NCBI GenBank assembly: GCA_900163555.1
Contig: FUHX01000079.1
Coordinates: forward strand, 1 to 64,000
Length of the DNA: 64,000 nt
Direction of reading: 5' to 3'
From: Actinomycetales bacterium JB111
Lineage (GTDB): Bacteria > Actinomycetota > Actinomycetes > Actinomycetales > Actinomycetaceae
Made by a program: the position numbers and the translations under genes. Below are positions 8,007 to 15,587 of the stretch, piece by piece. The notes under the pieces were generated by a model. That model was not told the DNA's origin. It did not search any database and saw only the letters and a list, made by a program, of their open reading frames with translations. Each line of letters begins with the position of its first letter. Position 1 is the first letter of the stretch.

Positions 8007-8660
8007 ATGAGTGCACTGGACAGGGACGAACGCGTGGCGATCGCGCGCCTGCGAGCAATGGGCGAGCTGCTGCCGACCGCCCTCGACCGCCGGCTCACCG
8101 ACATCGGCATCACCTCGTTCGAGTTCATGCTCCTCGAGGCGCTCGCCGAGGCCGAGGACCGGACGCTGCGCATGACCGCGCTCGCCCTGCGCACGAACGC
8201 CACGCTGCCGCGACTCTCGCGCGTGGTCTCGAGCCTCGAGCGCAAGGGCCTGATCGTCCGGTCCGCGTGCGAGTCGGACCGGCGCGCCACGAACGCCACC
8301 CTGACGGACGACGGCGTGGACGTCTACCGCGAGGCGCTCCCCATCCACACCGACGCCGTGCGCACCCAGGTGCTCGGCGGGCTCGGCGAGGGAGGGGCCG
8401 GCCGGGTCGCCGACCTCGCCCTGTCGATCCTCGCCACGCTCGATCCCGACCGGACGGCGGCGCTCGCGAAGCCGGCGTGCAACGCGGATCCTGAGCCCGC
8501 CGCCGAGGAATCCGCGGAGGGGGAGGCGTGCGCGGCGGACCCGGCGCCCGCCGTCGGGGACGGGGCCGAGCCCGCCTGCGCGGCGGACCCGGTCCCGGCC
8601 CGCGCGGGCGCGGAGGCGCCGTGCCCCGCTGACCCCGTCCTCCCCGGCGCGCTCGCGTAG
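8007..8660 (+). CDS. MarR-family regulator with Cys-repeat C-terminal tail
   Basis: A 217-residue protein. Residues 1-~150 form a MarR winged-helix domain (LTDIGITSFEFMLLEALAEAEDRTLRMTALA, recognition region ATLPRLSRVVSSLERKGLIVRSACESDRR). The last ~60 residues are an Ala/Pro/Glu-rich tail containing four copies of a Cys-x-Ala-Asp-Pro unit (CNADP, CAADP, CAADP, CPADP). Ordinary MarR proteins end near residue 150, so the tail is extra. It stands divergent from the VOC dioxygenase/NADP-binding operon, with tandem operators between, and probably autoregulates. A thiol-based sensing role for the tail is speculation. Confidence 0.85.
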   Translation: MSALDRDERVAIARLRAMGELLPTALDRRLTDIGITSFEFMLLEALAEAEDRTLRMTALALRTNATLPRLSRVVSSLERKGLIVRSACESDRRATNATLTDDGVDVYREALPIHTDAVRTQVLGGLGEGGAGRVADLALSILATLDPDRTAALAKPACNADPEPAAEESAEGEACAADPAPAVGDGAEPACAADPVPARAGAEAPCPADPVLPGALA

Positions 8661-8678
8661 GCGCGCGGGGACGATCCG

Positions 8679-9674
8679 CTAGCGGCCGACGCGCTCGGAG
8701 AGCTCGACGAGCCGGTTCGAAAAGCCCCACTCGTTGTCGTACCAGGCGAAGACCTTGACCTGGTCGCCGACCACCTGGGTCAGCGGCGCGTCGAAGATCG
8801 CCGAGTGCGGGTTGCCCACGATGTCCGCGGAGACCAGCGGCGCCTCGGAGTACTCGAGGTAGCGCGAGAGCCCCTCGCTCGACGCGGCGGCCGCGAACGC
8901 GGCGTTGACCTCCTCGGCCGACGCCGGTCGGCTCAGCCTCGCGGTGAGGTCGGTGATCGACCCGACCGGCACCGGCACGCGCAGGGACATGGCGGTCAAC
9001 CTGCCGTCCAGCTCGGGAATGATCCGTCCGATGGTCCTCGCGGCGCCCGACGACGTCGGGATCGTCGACAGGGCGGCGGCCCGTGCCCGTCGGGGATCCT
9101 TGTGGGGCGCGTCGTGCAGCCGCTGGTCGCTCGTGTAGGCGTGCACCGTGGTCATGAGACCCGACTCCACGCCGAAGGTCTCGTGAAGGACCTTCGCCAT
9201 CGGGGCCAGGCAGTTCGTGGTGCACGAGCCGTTGGAGAAGACGTCGCCGGTGAGGTCGACGTCGTCGTCGTTCACGCCGAGGACGAGCGCGGGAACCTCA
9301 TGGTCCGCAGGGGCGGAGATGATGACCTTGCGTGCACCCGCCGCCAGGTGCTCCCGGGCGCTCGCGGAGTCGGTGAACCGACCGGTGGACTCGATGACGA
9401 CGTCGACGCCCAGCTCACCCCACGGGACGTTCCCGGGCTCTCGTTCCGCCGTCACGCGGATGCGGGATCCGCCAAGCGTGATCGCGTTCCCGTCCACGCC
9501 CACCCCGTCCAGGCGTCCGAGGATCGAGTCCCGTTCGAGGAGGTTCGCGAGAACCGCGGGCTCGACGAGGTCGTTGACGGCGACGACCTCGACGTCGGCC
9601 CCGCTCGCCAGGGCCGTCCGTAGGTAGCTGCGGCCGATGCGGCCGAATCCGTTGATGCCGATGCGAATGGTCAT
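8679..9674 (-). CDS. gap: Glyceraldehyde-3-phosphate dehydrogenase, type I
   Basis: A 331-residue GAPDH: N-terminal INGFGRIGRSYLR, Asp in VVAVNDL (NAD preference), catalytic Cys in NGSCTTNCLAPMAKVL, VHAYTSDQRLHDAPHKD, the P-site SSGAARTIG and C-terminal WYDNEWGFSNRLVEL. It would interconvert glyceraldehyde 3-phosphate and 1,3-bisphosphoglycerate. Unlike the usual gap-pgk-tpi glycolytic operon it stands alone behind a TetR regulator (46-bp gap, same strand), which points to an accessory or inducible isozyme. The ATG at 9672-9674 begins the conserved MTIRIGINGFGR; longer in-frame starts lie in the regulator. Confidence 0.92.
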   Translation of the reverse strand: MTIRIGINGFGRIGRSYLRTALASGADVEVVAVNDLVEPAVLANLLERDSILGRLDGVGVDGNAITLGGSRIRVTAEREPGNVPWGELGVDVVIESTGRFTDSASAREHLAAGARKVIISAPADHEVPALVLGVNDDDVDLTGDVFSNGSCTTNCLAPMAKVLHETFGVESGLMTTVHAYTSDQRLHDAPHKDPRRARAAALSTIPTSSGAARTIGRIIPELDGRLTAMSLRVPVPVGSITDLTARLSRPASAEEVNAAFAAAASSEGLSRYLEYSEAPLVSADIVGNPHSAIFDAPLTQVVGDQVKVFAWYDNEWGFSNRLVELSERVGR

Positions 9675-9720
9675 GGCGTTCTCCTGGGTCGTCGGTGTGG
9701 TGGGGATGGTCGGGCGCGGG

Positions 9721-10290
9721 TCAGCCCGCGGAGTCCCGGGCGGTGTCGAGCAGGGAGAGAGCACCTCGGACGGCGGCGTCCATCGGTTCCTGCTCACCCT
9801 TCGCGCGGGCGAGCACGTACCCGCCCTGAATGACCGCCGCGAGCGTGCGCGCGAGGTCCGCGGGGACGACCGTGCGGGGGAGCTCCCCTGCGTCCACGGC
9901 CTCGTCGATGGTCCGCTCCCAGCGCCCGAGCATCGTGTCGAACGCACCGCCGACGATCGCGCTGAGGTCGTCGTCTGCGACGACCTGAGGGTCCTGGGTC
10001 ATCCGACCGACCCGGCAGCCCTGCGTGCCCGGGCGGGGGACGGTGAGGTAGCGCTTGAGTCGGGCGAGCGGGGAGTCGTCGCCGTCGAGGACCGCGGTGG
10101 CGTCGACGAGGTCCTTCGTGACGGCGCTCATCGCCTCGACCGCCAGCTCGTGCTTGCCGGAGAAGTGGTGGTACATGCTGCCCTGGCCGACCCCGGCCCG
10201 CGCCATCACGTCGCGCGGGCTGGTGGCCGCGTAGCCGCGCTCCCACAGCAGGTCCGCCATGGCCGTCGTCAGCTGGTCCCTGGAGGTCAT
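9721..10290 (-). CDS. TetR-family regulator upstream of gap
   Basis: A 189-residue TetR protein with an N-terminal helix-turn-helix (SPRDVMARAGVGQGSMYHHFSGKHELAVEAM) and a variable ligand domain containing PRPGTQGCRVGRMTQDPQVV. It is transcribed with the GAPDH gene and is divergent from arr across 40 bp that contain a palindromic operator candidate. It most likely represses itself and gap, and by position could also act on arr. Ligand unknown. Confidence 0.85.
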   Translation of the reverse strand: MTSRDQLTTAMADLLWERGYAATSPRDVMARAGVGQGSMYHHFSGKHELAVEAMSAVTKDLVDATAVLDGDDSPLARLKRYLTVPRPGTQGCRVGRMTQDPQVVADDDLSAIVGGAFDTMLGRWERTIDEAVDAGELPRTVVPADLARTLAAVIQGGYVLARAKGEQEPMDAAVRGALSLLDTARDSAG

Positions 10291-10297
10291 TACCCAA

Positions 10298-10319
10298 CTG
10301 TAACAACTAGTATGTACAG
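10298..10319. promoter_or_regulatory. Palindromic TetR operator shared by tetR-gap and arr
   Basis: A 22-bp imperfect palindrome with arms CTGTA and TACAG and central ACTAGT begins 8 bp upstream of the tetR ATG and ends 11 bp before the arr GTG. It is the only clear dyad in the 40-bp divergent region. Confidence 0.6.
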
Positions 10320-10330
10320 CGGGAAGTCGC

Positions 10331-10762
10331 GTGAGGATCTACCCTCTCGTCATGGAGCCCCTCGACGCCGGCCCGTTCTTCCACGGCACGCACGCCGAGC
10401 TGCGTCCGGGCGACGACCTGACCGCCGGCCACCACTCGAACTACCGGCCCGAGGTCCTCATGAACCACGTGTACTTCACCGCGCTGAAGGACGGGGCCGG
10501 CCTCGCCGCCGAGGTCGCCGCGCTGCGCGGCGGGACCCCGCACGTCTACGAGGTCGAGCCCACGGGTACGTTCGAGAACGACCCCAACGTCACGGACAAG
10601 AAGTTCCCCGGCAATCCCACGCGCTCGTACCGCACGGCCGCGCCTCTGCGGATCGTGCGCGAGGTCGGCGACTGGGCTCGGCTCACCCCCCAGCAGCTCG
10701 ACGGATGGCGGGAGCGCCTCGCCGCGCTCGCATCCGATCCCACCGCTCAGATCATCAACTGA
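10331..10762 (+). CDS. arr: Rifampin ADP-ribosyltransferase (Arr)
   Basis: A 143-residue protein with the complete Arr signature: FFHGT near the N-terminus, TAGHHSNY, NHVYFTALKDGAGLAAE, VYEVEPTGTFENDPNVTDKKFPGNPTRSYR in sequence and PLRIVREV. Arr enzymes transfer ADP-ribose from NAD to rifamycins and confer resistance. The GTG at 10331 was chosen because GGGAAG lies 4-5 nt upstream; an in-frame ATG at 10352 would start the protein at MEPLDAGPFFHG and is also plausible. It is divergent from tetR-gap and may share their operator. Confidence 0.9.
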   Translation: MRIYPLVMEPLDAGPFFHGTHAELRPGDDLTAGHHSNYRPEVLMNHVYFTALKDGAGLAAEVAALRGGTPHVYEVEPTGTFENDPNVTDKKFPGNPTRSYRTAAPLRIVREVGDWARLTPQQLDGWRERLAALASDPTAQIIN

Positions 10763-10814
10763 GCGCATCACCTGAGTGTCATCGACTGGGCGTCATCACC
10801 TGAGCGCGGGGACC

Positions 10815-10843
10815 CGGGCGGCCGTCCAGGAGTCGGCCGCCCG
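10815..10843 (+). terminator. Hairpin terminator after arr
   Basis: A perfect 10-bp stem CGGGCGGCCG / CGGCCGCCCG with a 9-nt loop lies between the convergent arr and cupin genes. A second GC-rich dyad follows at about 10860-10890. The rest of the 172-bp gap holds only two short repeats of a catcacctgagcg-type sequence. Confidence 0.5.
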
Positions 10844-10934
10844 AGAGCTGTGTGTCCGGCCGCGGGCGGCCCGCCTCCGGGCCGGCCGCCACCCGGGCGA
10901 GGTGCGCGCGATGGCGCGCTCCGCCGTCGGGGGC

Positions 10935-11267
10935 TCAGCGCTCCTTGACGACCGTGAGGACGACGGCGGAGTCCTCGACCGCGACAAGATCGTGCCGCTG
11001 GTGGGGGATGACCATGAAGTCGCCGGCGTCCAGGGCGTAGGTCCGCTCGGACGTGGCGAGCGTGACCCGGCCGACGATCACCTGCAGGGTGGCCTGGCCG
11101 GGGTTCTCGTGCTCCGAGAGCGACCGTCCCTTCGTGAGTGCCAGCACGATCTGGGTGAGGGAGCCGCCGGGGGCTCCGTGGAAGGACGAGGACTGGCGGC
11201 CGGAGTGGTGCGCCTGGGCCTCGTCGATGAGGGTCTGGGCGAGCGAGTGCAGGTCGATGGGGGACAT
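10935..11267 (-). CDS. Small cupin-domain protein
   Basis: A 110-residue single-domain cupin: LTQIVLALTKGRSLSEHENPGQATLQVIVGRVTLATSERTYALDAGDFMVIPHQRHDLVAVEDSAVVLTVV contains the two cupin motifs with candidate metal ligands His and Glu in SEHENPG and His in PHQRHD. It is a cytoplasmic stand-alone protein. Such cupins bind small molecules or protect against oxidised compounds, but no substrate can be inferred. It converges with arr. Confidence 0.75.
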   Translation of the reverse strand: MSPIDLHSLAQTLIDEAQAHHSGRQSSSFHGAPGGSLTQIVLALTKGRSLSEHENPGQATLQVIVGRVTLATSERTYALDAGDFMVIPHQRHDLVAVEDSAVVLTVVKER

Positions 11268-11273
11268 GACACC

Positions 11274-11279
11274 ACGCTA
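11274..11279 (-). promoter_or_regulatory. -10 hexamer of leaderless cupin promoter
   Basis: TAGCGT on the minus strand ends 6 nt before the cupin ATG. Confidence 0.45.
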
Positions 11280-11323
11280 GGGAGCGGCGGGTGTCGGCGC
11301 GAGGGACGAAAGGCCCGGGTCGC

Positions 11324-11329
11324 TACGAT
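11324..11329 (+). promoter_or_regulatory. -10 hexamer of leaderless DUF1801 promoter
   Basis: TACGAT ends 6 nt before the ATG at 11336; there is no ribosome site between. Confidence 0.5.
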
Positions 11330-11335
11330 TCGCGG

Positions 11336-11758
11336 ATGGACGACCCGATCGCCACCTTCATCGACCGCGCGACGCCCGCGAAGCGGGCCCGCGACGCGCG
11401 CCGCCTCGTCGAGCTCATGCGCGAGGCGACCGGGGAGGACCCGGTTCTGCGCGGCACGATCATCGGCTTCGGGGAGTATCACTACCGGTACGACTCCGGC
11501 CGCGAGGGCGATGCCCCCGCCGCCGGCTTCTCGCCGCGCCGACAGGCGTCGACGATCTACCTGCTCGACGGCGTCGCCGCCCACGCGGACGCGCTCGCCC
11601 GGCTGGGACCCCACACGACCGGCATCGGCTGCGTCTACGTCAAGGACCTCGACGACGTCGACCTGACGGTCCTCGCCGAGATCGTCACCGCCTCGTACCG
11701 CACGCTGACGTCGGGCACCTTCGGCGCTCGGGCGCGCGACGCACAGGGCGGGTCGTGA
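11336..11758 (+). CDS. DUF1801-domain protein
   Basis: A 140-residue protein with DUF1801 features: an N-terminal helix pair (IDRATPAKRARDARRLVELMREATGEDP), then GTIIGFGEYHYRY, ASTIYLLDG and a C-terminal IGCVYVKDLDDVDLTVLAEIV segment. The family is related to small iron/heme-chaperone-like folds, but its biochemical role is unsettled. It appears leaderless. Two convergent/divergent neighbours (cupin, membrane protein) give no functional hint. Confidence 0.75.
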   Translation: MDDPIATFIDRATPAKRARDARRLVELMREATGEDPVLRGTIIGFGEYHYRYDSGREGDAPAAGFSPRRQASTIYLLDGVAAHADALARLGPHTTGIGCVYVKDLDDVDLTVLAEIVTASYRTLTSGTFGARARDAQGGS

Positions 11759-11800
11759 CCGGCCGCCGCGCCCCGGTTCGCCGCGCCGGCAGCAGGCGAG

Positions 11801-12349
11801 GTGAGTGACATGGCGGTCCCGGCCCCGGAGGCCACCGACGACCTGGGCGACGGCGCCCGTGGCGTCCGATGGTCCTGGCGGCTTGCGGCGACCACGTTCC
11901 TCGGCGCCCTGCTGTTCGCGGCGGTCGCGATCGGCATGCCCGCCGAGACCCTCCTGACCGACAAGGGCGAGTCGCGCGACACCATCACGGTGCTGATCCT
12001 CGGCGGGGTCTTCGGCCTGCTCGCCGTCCTCACCGTGCTGCTCGGGGTCGCGCTGCTCCGGGGCCGCGTGTGCCGCCTCGAGCCGGACGCGATCGTCGTG
12101 GAGAAGTTCCTGTGGCGGCCCTACCGCCGCTACCCCTTCGCCGACATCTCCGAGATGGCCCCGGCCGGCAGCGGCTGGCTGCTGCTGAAGATCCCGGCCG
12201 GCGCCGTCGCCGCGAGCGGGAGGCGGCGCAACCGGTCCGCCCGGTTCAAGGTGAGCTCGTGGCGGGGTGGCCGCGAGATCGCGCCGTACCTGTTCGGGCT
12301 GTGGCAGGCGTCGGGCGGGTATCGGCCGGAGGCTCCCGAGCATAAGTGA
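11801..12349 (+). CDS. Two-helix membrane protein, PH-like soluble domain
   Basis: A 182-residue protein, unrecognised by family. Residues ~25-45 and ~62-85 are hydrophobic helices (TTFLGALLFAAVAIGM and VLILGGVFGLLAVLTVLLGVALL). The rest is a soluble domain with alternating strands (VCRLEPDAIVVEKFLWRPYRRYPFADISEM), reminiscent of bacterial PH-like domains. The start is GTG 11801, with an ATG nine bases later as alternative. Its stop codon lies inside the candidate Zur box of the next operon. Confidence 0.6.
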   Translation: MSDMAVPAPEATDDLGDGARGVRWSWRLAATTFLGALLFAAVAIGMPAETLLTDKGESRDTITVLILGGVFGLLAVLTVLLGVALLRGRVCRLEPDAIVVEKFLWRPYRRYPFADISEMAPAGSGWLLLKIPAGAVAASGRRRNRSARFKVSSWRGGREIAPYLFGLWQASGGYRPEAPEHK

Positions 12350-12361
12350 GAAACATTTGCA
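12347..12361 (+). promoter_or_regulatory. Candidate Zur box before the methyltransferase-COG0523 operon
   Basis: TGAGAAACATTTGCA fits the actinobacterial Zur pattern TGAnAAnnnTTnTCA with one mismatch. It ends 6 bp before the -10 hexamer at 12368, where a repressor would block transcription. The downstream COG0523 GTPase is a frequent Zur target, which supports the call; the match itself is short. Confidence 0.5.
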
Positions 12362-12367
12362 ATAAGG

Positions 12368-12373
12368 TAGGCT
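12368..12373 (+). promoter_or_regulatory. -10 hexamer of leaderless methyltransferase promoter
   Basis: TAGGCT ends 6 nt before the ATG at 12380. The same hexamer and spacing occur before ndk and smc. Confidence 0.5.
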
Positions 12374-12379
12374 CGGCGC

Positions 12380-13123
12380 ATGACCGAGGCCGCGAGAGTC
12401 GATGACACCTACGCCGCGACCGCCGTCTCCTACGACCTGCTGACGGCCGACTATCTGCCCGCCCAGCGCGCGGTCGTCGACGCGATGGTCGACCGGCTGG
12501 ATCCGGCGCGCGGGCCGGTGGTCGACATCGGGGCCGGCACGGGGCAGAACGCCGCGTTCGTCCTCGACCGCTCGCCGAGCGCCACCGTGCTCGCGATCGA
12601 GCCGAGCGAGTCGATGCGCGCCGGGCTCGAAGCCACGATAGCGGCGCGACCCGAGTGGGCCGGTCGGATCGAGGTCCGCCCGGAGCGGATCCAGGAGGCC
12701 GAGCTCCCCGACGCGATCGGCGGCGCGGTCATGCTCGGCGTGATCGGACACCTCGACCGCGAGGAGCGCCTCGAGCTGTTCGACCGGCTCGGCAGGCGGC
12801 TGCCCGCGGGCAGCGAGCTCCTGTTCGACCTCCAGGAGCCGATCGCGCCCGCGCGCGTCGAACCGTACGACTTCACGGTCACCCGGTCCGGCGACCACAC
12901 CCACCGCGGCATCGCCGAGGGCTGGCCGGTCGGCGGGGAGATCATGCGGTGGCGGATGCGCTACCTCGTCCTCGACGGCGACCGGGTCGTCCGCGAGGAC
13001 GTCGCCGAGCACGACTACCGGCACCCCCTGCCCGACGTCGTCGCCGCCCAGGCGGACCTCGCCGGCTTCGACCTCGCCCCGGCGGGCGAGGCCCGATTCT
13101 TCCGGCTCCGGCGCAGGCCATGA
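12380..13123 (+). CDS. Class I SAM-dependent methyltransferase
   Basis: A 247-residue methyltransferase with motif I VVDIGAGTGQNAAFV (residues about 48-62), the acidic strand end AIEPSES, and post-motifs AVMLGVIGHLDREERLELFDRL. No substrate-defining domain is present, so the target is unknown. It overlaps the COG0523 gene by an ATGA and shares its candidate Zur-controlled promoter, so a role in zinc limitation, for example modifying a metallophore or translation component, is possible but only inferred. Confidence 0.8.
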   Translation: MTEAARVDDTYAATAVSYDLLTADYLPAQRAVVDAMVDRLDPARGPVVDIGAGTGQNAAFVLDRSPSATVLAIEPSESMRAGLEATIAARPEWAGRIEVRPERIQEAELPDAIGGAVMLGVIGHLDREERLELFDRLGRRLPAGSELLFDLQEPIAPARVEPYDFTVTRSGDHTHRGIAEGWPVGGEIMRWRMRYLVLDGDRVVREDVAEHDYRHPLPDVVAAQADLAGFDLAPAGEARFFRLRRRP

Positions 13124-14169
13124 GCGTTCCCGTCATCGCGCTGACCGGCCGGCTCGGGGCCGGGAAGACCAGCCTGCTCAACCACCTGCTGGCAGCCAGG
13201 GGCGCCCGGATCGGGGTTGTCGTCAACGACTTCGGCGAGATCAACGTCGACGCAGCCCTCGTCGCGGGCCAGGTCGATCAGGCCGCCTCGATCACCGGCG
13301 GCTGCCTGTGCTGCCTGCCCGATTCCGGCGGGCTCGACGAGGCCCTCGAGACGCTGACCGCGCTCAGGCTGCGCCTCGACGCGGTGGTGGTCGAGGCGAG
13401 CGGGGTGGCCCATCCGCTCGAGGTGTACCGGCGCATCCGGTTCAGCTCGGCCGAGCACGCCCGGCCCGGGGGAGTGGTCGAGGTCGTCGACCTCACCGCG
13501 CCCGCGGAGGACGGGGCGGACGGACGGTTCGACGCCGCCACCCTCGTCGTCGCCAACAAGGCCGGCCTCCTGCCGCCGTGGCGGCGCTCGGCGGCCGTCG
13601 CCGATCTCGCCGAGCGCGTGCGGGAGCGCAACCCGGCCGCGTACGTCGTGGCCGCCAACGGCGGGAACGTCGACCCGGGGCTCGTCCTCGACGTCGCCGA
13701 CCCGGACGCCCGCGCCGACGAGCTCCCGCTCGCCGACCTGGTGCGGGCCGAGGCGGGCCCCGCGCACGCGCATGCGCGCTCGGTGAGCGTGCCGGCGTCG
13801 GACGCGATCGAGGCAGGGGCGCTCGTCGACCTGCTGGAGAACCCGCCGCCCGGCGCCTACCGGCTCAAGGGGATCGTCCCCGTGCGCACGCCGCGCGGCG
13901 TGCGGCGGTACGTGGCGAACGTCGTCGGGCGGCACGTGCACATCGCCGACGCGCCGAGGGCTCCCGGGCATCCAGGGCCGGTGGAGGCGACCACGGGCCG
14001 GCCGGCCCATCACGTCGCGCGCCACCCGGACGGGCTCGTGGCCATCGGGACCGACCTGGAGGAGCGGGCCGCGAACGAGCGGCTGCGCGCCGCGCTGCGG
14101 CCCGCGCCGGACCCGGTCCGCGCCTCCGGGCTGCGGCGCCTGGACCGGCACCGACGGCTCAGTCGGTAG
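13120..14169 (+). CDS. COG0523/CobW-family GTPase (zinc metallochaperone type)
   Basis: A 349-residue G3E GTPase: Walker A TGRLGAGKTSLLNHLL, VVVNDFGEINVDAAL, the metal-binding CxCC motif in GGCLCCLPDSGG, Walker B-like VVVEASGVAHP, and NK in VVANKAGLL. The C-terminal domain (about 230-349) has LKGIVPV and several His residues. Zur-regulated members deliver Zn to client enzymes. Translationally coupled to the methyltransferase, it is the strongest reason to read the upstream dyad as a Zur box. Cobalamin synthesis is unlikely because no cob genes are nearby. Confidence 0.85.
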   Translation: MSVPVIALTGRLGAGKTSLLNHLLAARGARIGVVVNDFGEINVDAALVAGQVDQAASITGGCLCCLPDSGGLDEALETLTALRLRLDAVVVEASGVAHPLEVYRRIRFSSAEHARPGGVVEVVDLTAPAEDGADGRFDAATLVVANKAGLLPPWRRSAAVADLAERVRERNPAAYVVAANGGNVDPGLVLDVADPDARADELPLADLVRAEAGPAHAHARSVSVPASDAIEAGALVDLLENPPPGAYRLKGIVPVRTPRGVRRYVANVVGRHVHIADAPRAPGHPGPVEATTGRPAHHVARHPDGLVAIGTDLEERAANERLRAALRPAPDPVRASGLRRLDRHRRLSR

Positions 14170-14256
14170 TTCGCCGAGGGGCTGTGGTCCTTGTCGGGTC
14201 GCGCCGCGTCCCGGTCCGTGCCATCTGGCCGATGCTGTCGGTCGCCCGGCCCACGC

Positions 14257-14667
14257 TCAGTCGTCGACGACCGCGGCGACCGCCTCGACCTCGACCAGCT
14301 GGTCGTCATACCCGAGGACGGTGACGCCGAGCAGCGTGCTCGGGACGTCGTGCTCACCGAGGGTGTCGCGGACGACCTCCCAGGCCGCGACGAGGTCCGC
14401 CTGGTCCGACGAGGCGACGAGCACGCGCGTCGAGATGAGGTCGGTGAGGGTGGCCCCGGCGGCGCCGAGCGCGGTCTCGAGGTTCGCCATGCAGGCGGCG
14501 GCCTGCCCCGCGACGTCGCCGACCGCCGCCGTCGAGCCGTCGGCGTTCAGCGGGCAGGAGCCGGCGAGGAAGATGAGCCGCGCGTCCGCGGGAGCGGTGG
14601 CGGCGTACGCGTACTCGGCGGTGGACGCCAGCTCCGGCGCCCGGATCAGGTGCACTGCGCTGACCAT
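14257..14667 (-). CDS. RidA-like (YjgF/YER057c/UK114) protein lacking the active-site Arg
   Basis: A 136-residue protein with the Rid fold (LIFLAGSCPLNADG, QAAACMANLETALGAAGATLTDLISTRVLV, LVEVEAVAAV). In RidA enamine/imine deaminases an Arg follows the PARS-type turn. Here the corresponding segment reads PSTLLGVTVLGYDDQLVEVEA, without Arg, so deaminase activity is doubtful and it probably belongs to another Rid subgroup. It is a monocistronic gene with a 59-bp palindromic repeat upstream, and its ligand is unknown. Confidence 0.8.
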   Translation of the reverse strand: MVSAVHLIRAPELASTAEYAYAATAPADARLIFLAGSCPLNADGSTAAVGDVAGQAAACMANLETALGAAGATLTDLISTRVLVASSDQADLVAAWEVVRDTLGEHDVPSTLLGVTVLGYDDQLVEVEAVAAVVDD

Positions 14668-14774
14668 GCCCCGATCCTTCCATCACCTCACCCCGTGCGC
14701 ACCCCGGGGTGAGGCGAGCAGGCGTCGGGGGTGGTGGCCGTCCGACGCCCCGGGCGCGGTGACCGGGGAGCCCG

Positions 14775-14833
14775 CGTTCGTCGTCGGGGCGGTGAGTGGC
14801 ACGTTTCTCCCCCGAAACGTGCCACTCACCGCC
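14775..14833. repeat. 59-bp palindromic repeat, copy 1
   Basis: A 20-bp inverted repeat (arm GGCGGTGAGTGGCACGTTTC, loop TCCCCC) preceded by a conserved 13-bp flank. It is identical except for one base to 16247-16305. It lies 25 bp after the stop of the minus-strand membrane gene, so it can also serve as a terminator. Confidence 0.85.
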
Positions 14834-14858
14834 TTCTCGTCGAACGGGGCGGGCGGTC

Positions 14859-15500
14859 TCAGGCGGCCTGGCGCGTGGCGGCGCGGCGCCAGAGCCAGAT
14901 CGCGAGGGCGGAGATCGAGACGGCCATGAGCACGAGCCCGATCTGGAGGGCGACCTCCGGGACGAATGCGCGCAGGGAGACGACCGTGCCGCCGAGCGCG
15001 TAGCCGATCATCGGGACGGCCGGTGCCTCGCCCCTGGAGACGAGCGCGACGGCGAGCGTGACCGTGCCGAGCAGGAAGAGGACGGACGCGACGACGAGCG
15101 CCGTGCCGAGCGGGCCGTCCTGCAGCGCCTGGATCTCGGGCCCGGTCTGCTGGGCGAACACGAGGTTGACGACGAACTCGACGCCGACGAGCAGCGCCAT
15201 CGCCATGAAGCTGACGCCGAACCCGATCCGACCCAGCAGGCCCGACCGGCCGCGCGCGGCGAGGTACAGCGACGCGAGGAAGGCGATGCCGAAGACCTGG
15301 GCGAACGGGGCGAGGAGCTGGGTGACGTCGGTGGTGGGGAGGAGCTCTGCTCGCTTGGCGGCGTTGATCAGAAGGATCAGCGCGGTGAGGACGCCGGCGA
15401 CGGCGCCGGTGCGTGCGAGAGCGGTGGGGGCGAGGGCGTCTGAAGGGGTGGCGTTGCGTGCTGTCCGGCCGGGGGCCGTCGTGGGGTCGAGCGTGGTCAT
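14859..15500 (-). CDS. Multi-pass membrane protein of unknown function
   Basis: A 213-residue protein, not recognised. After a ~30-residue N-terminus it has about six hydrophobic segments (AVAGVLTALILLINA, LAPFAQVFGIAFLASLYLA, IGFGVSFMAMALLVGVEFVVNLVFA, TALVVASVLFLLGTVTLAVALV, and two near the C-terminus). The ATG at 15498-15500 is used; an upstream start in the same frame would extend into the operator. It is divergent from a TetR gene with a perfect inverted repeat between, so it is probably that regulator's target. Confidence 0.65.
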   Translation of the reverse strand: MTTLDPTTAPGRTARNATPSDALAPTALARTGAVAGVLTALILLINAAKRAELLPTTDVTQLLAPFAQVFGIAFLASLYLAARGRSGLLGRIGFGVSFMAMALLVGVEFVVNLVFAQQTGPEIQALQDGPLGTALVVASVLFLLGTVTLAVALVSRGEAPAVPMIGYALGGTVVSLRAFVPEVALQIGLVLMAVSISALAIWLWRRAATRQAA

Positions 15501-15527
15501 GGTGACTCCTAGCGTCGATCGGGAACG

Positions 15528-15568
15528 CAATAACAAGCGATATCAGACTAGGGTGACACTTGTTATTG
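15528..15568. promoter_or_regulatory. Inverted-repeat operator between membrane gene and tetR
   Basis: Perfect 10-bp arms CAATAACAAG (15528-15537) and CTTGTTATTG (15559-15568), separated by 21 bp, fill the 87-bp divergent region. Their AT content stands out from the surroundings. Confidence 0.65.
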
Positions 15569-15587
15569 GTCAACGGATCGGAGAGGA

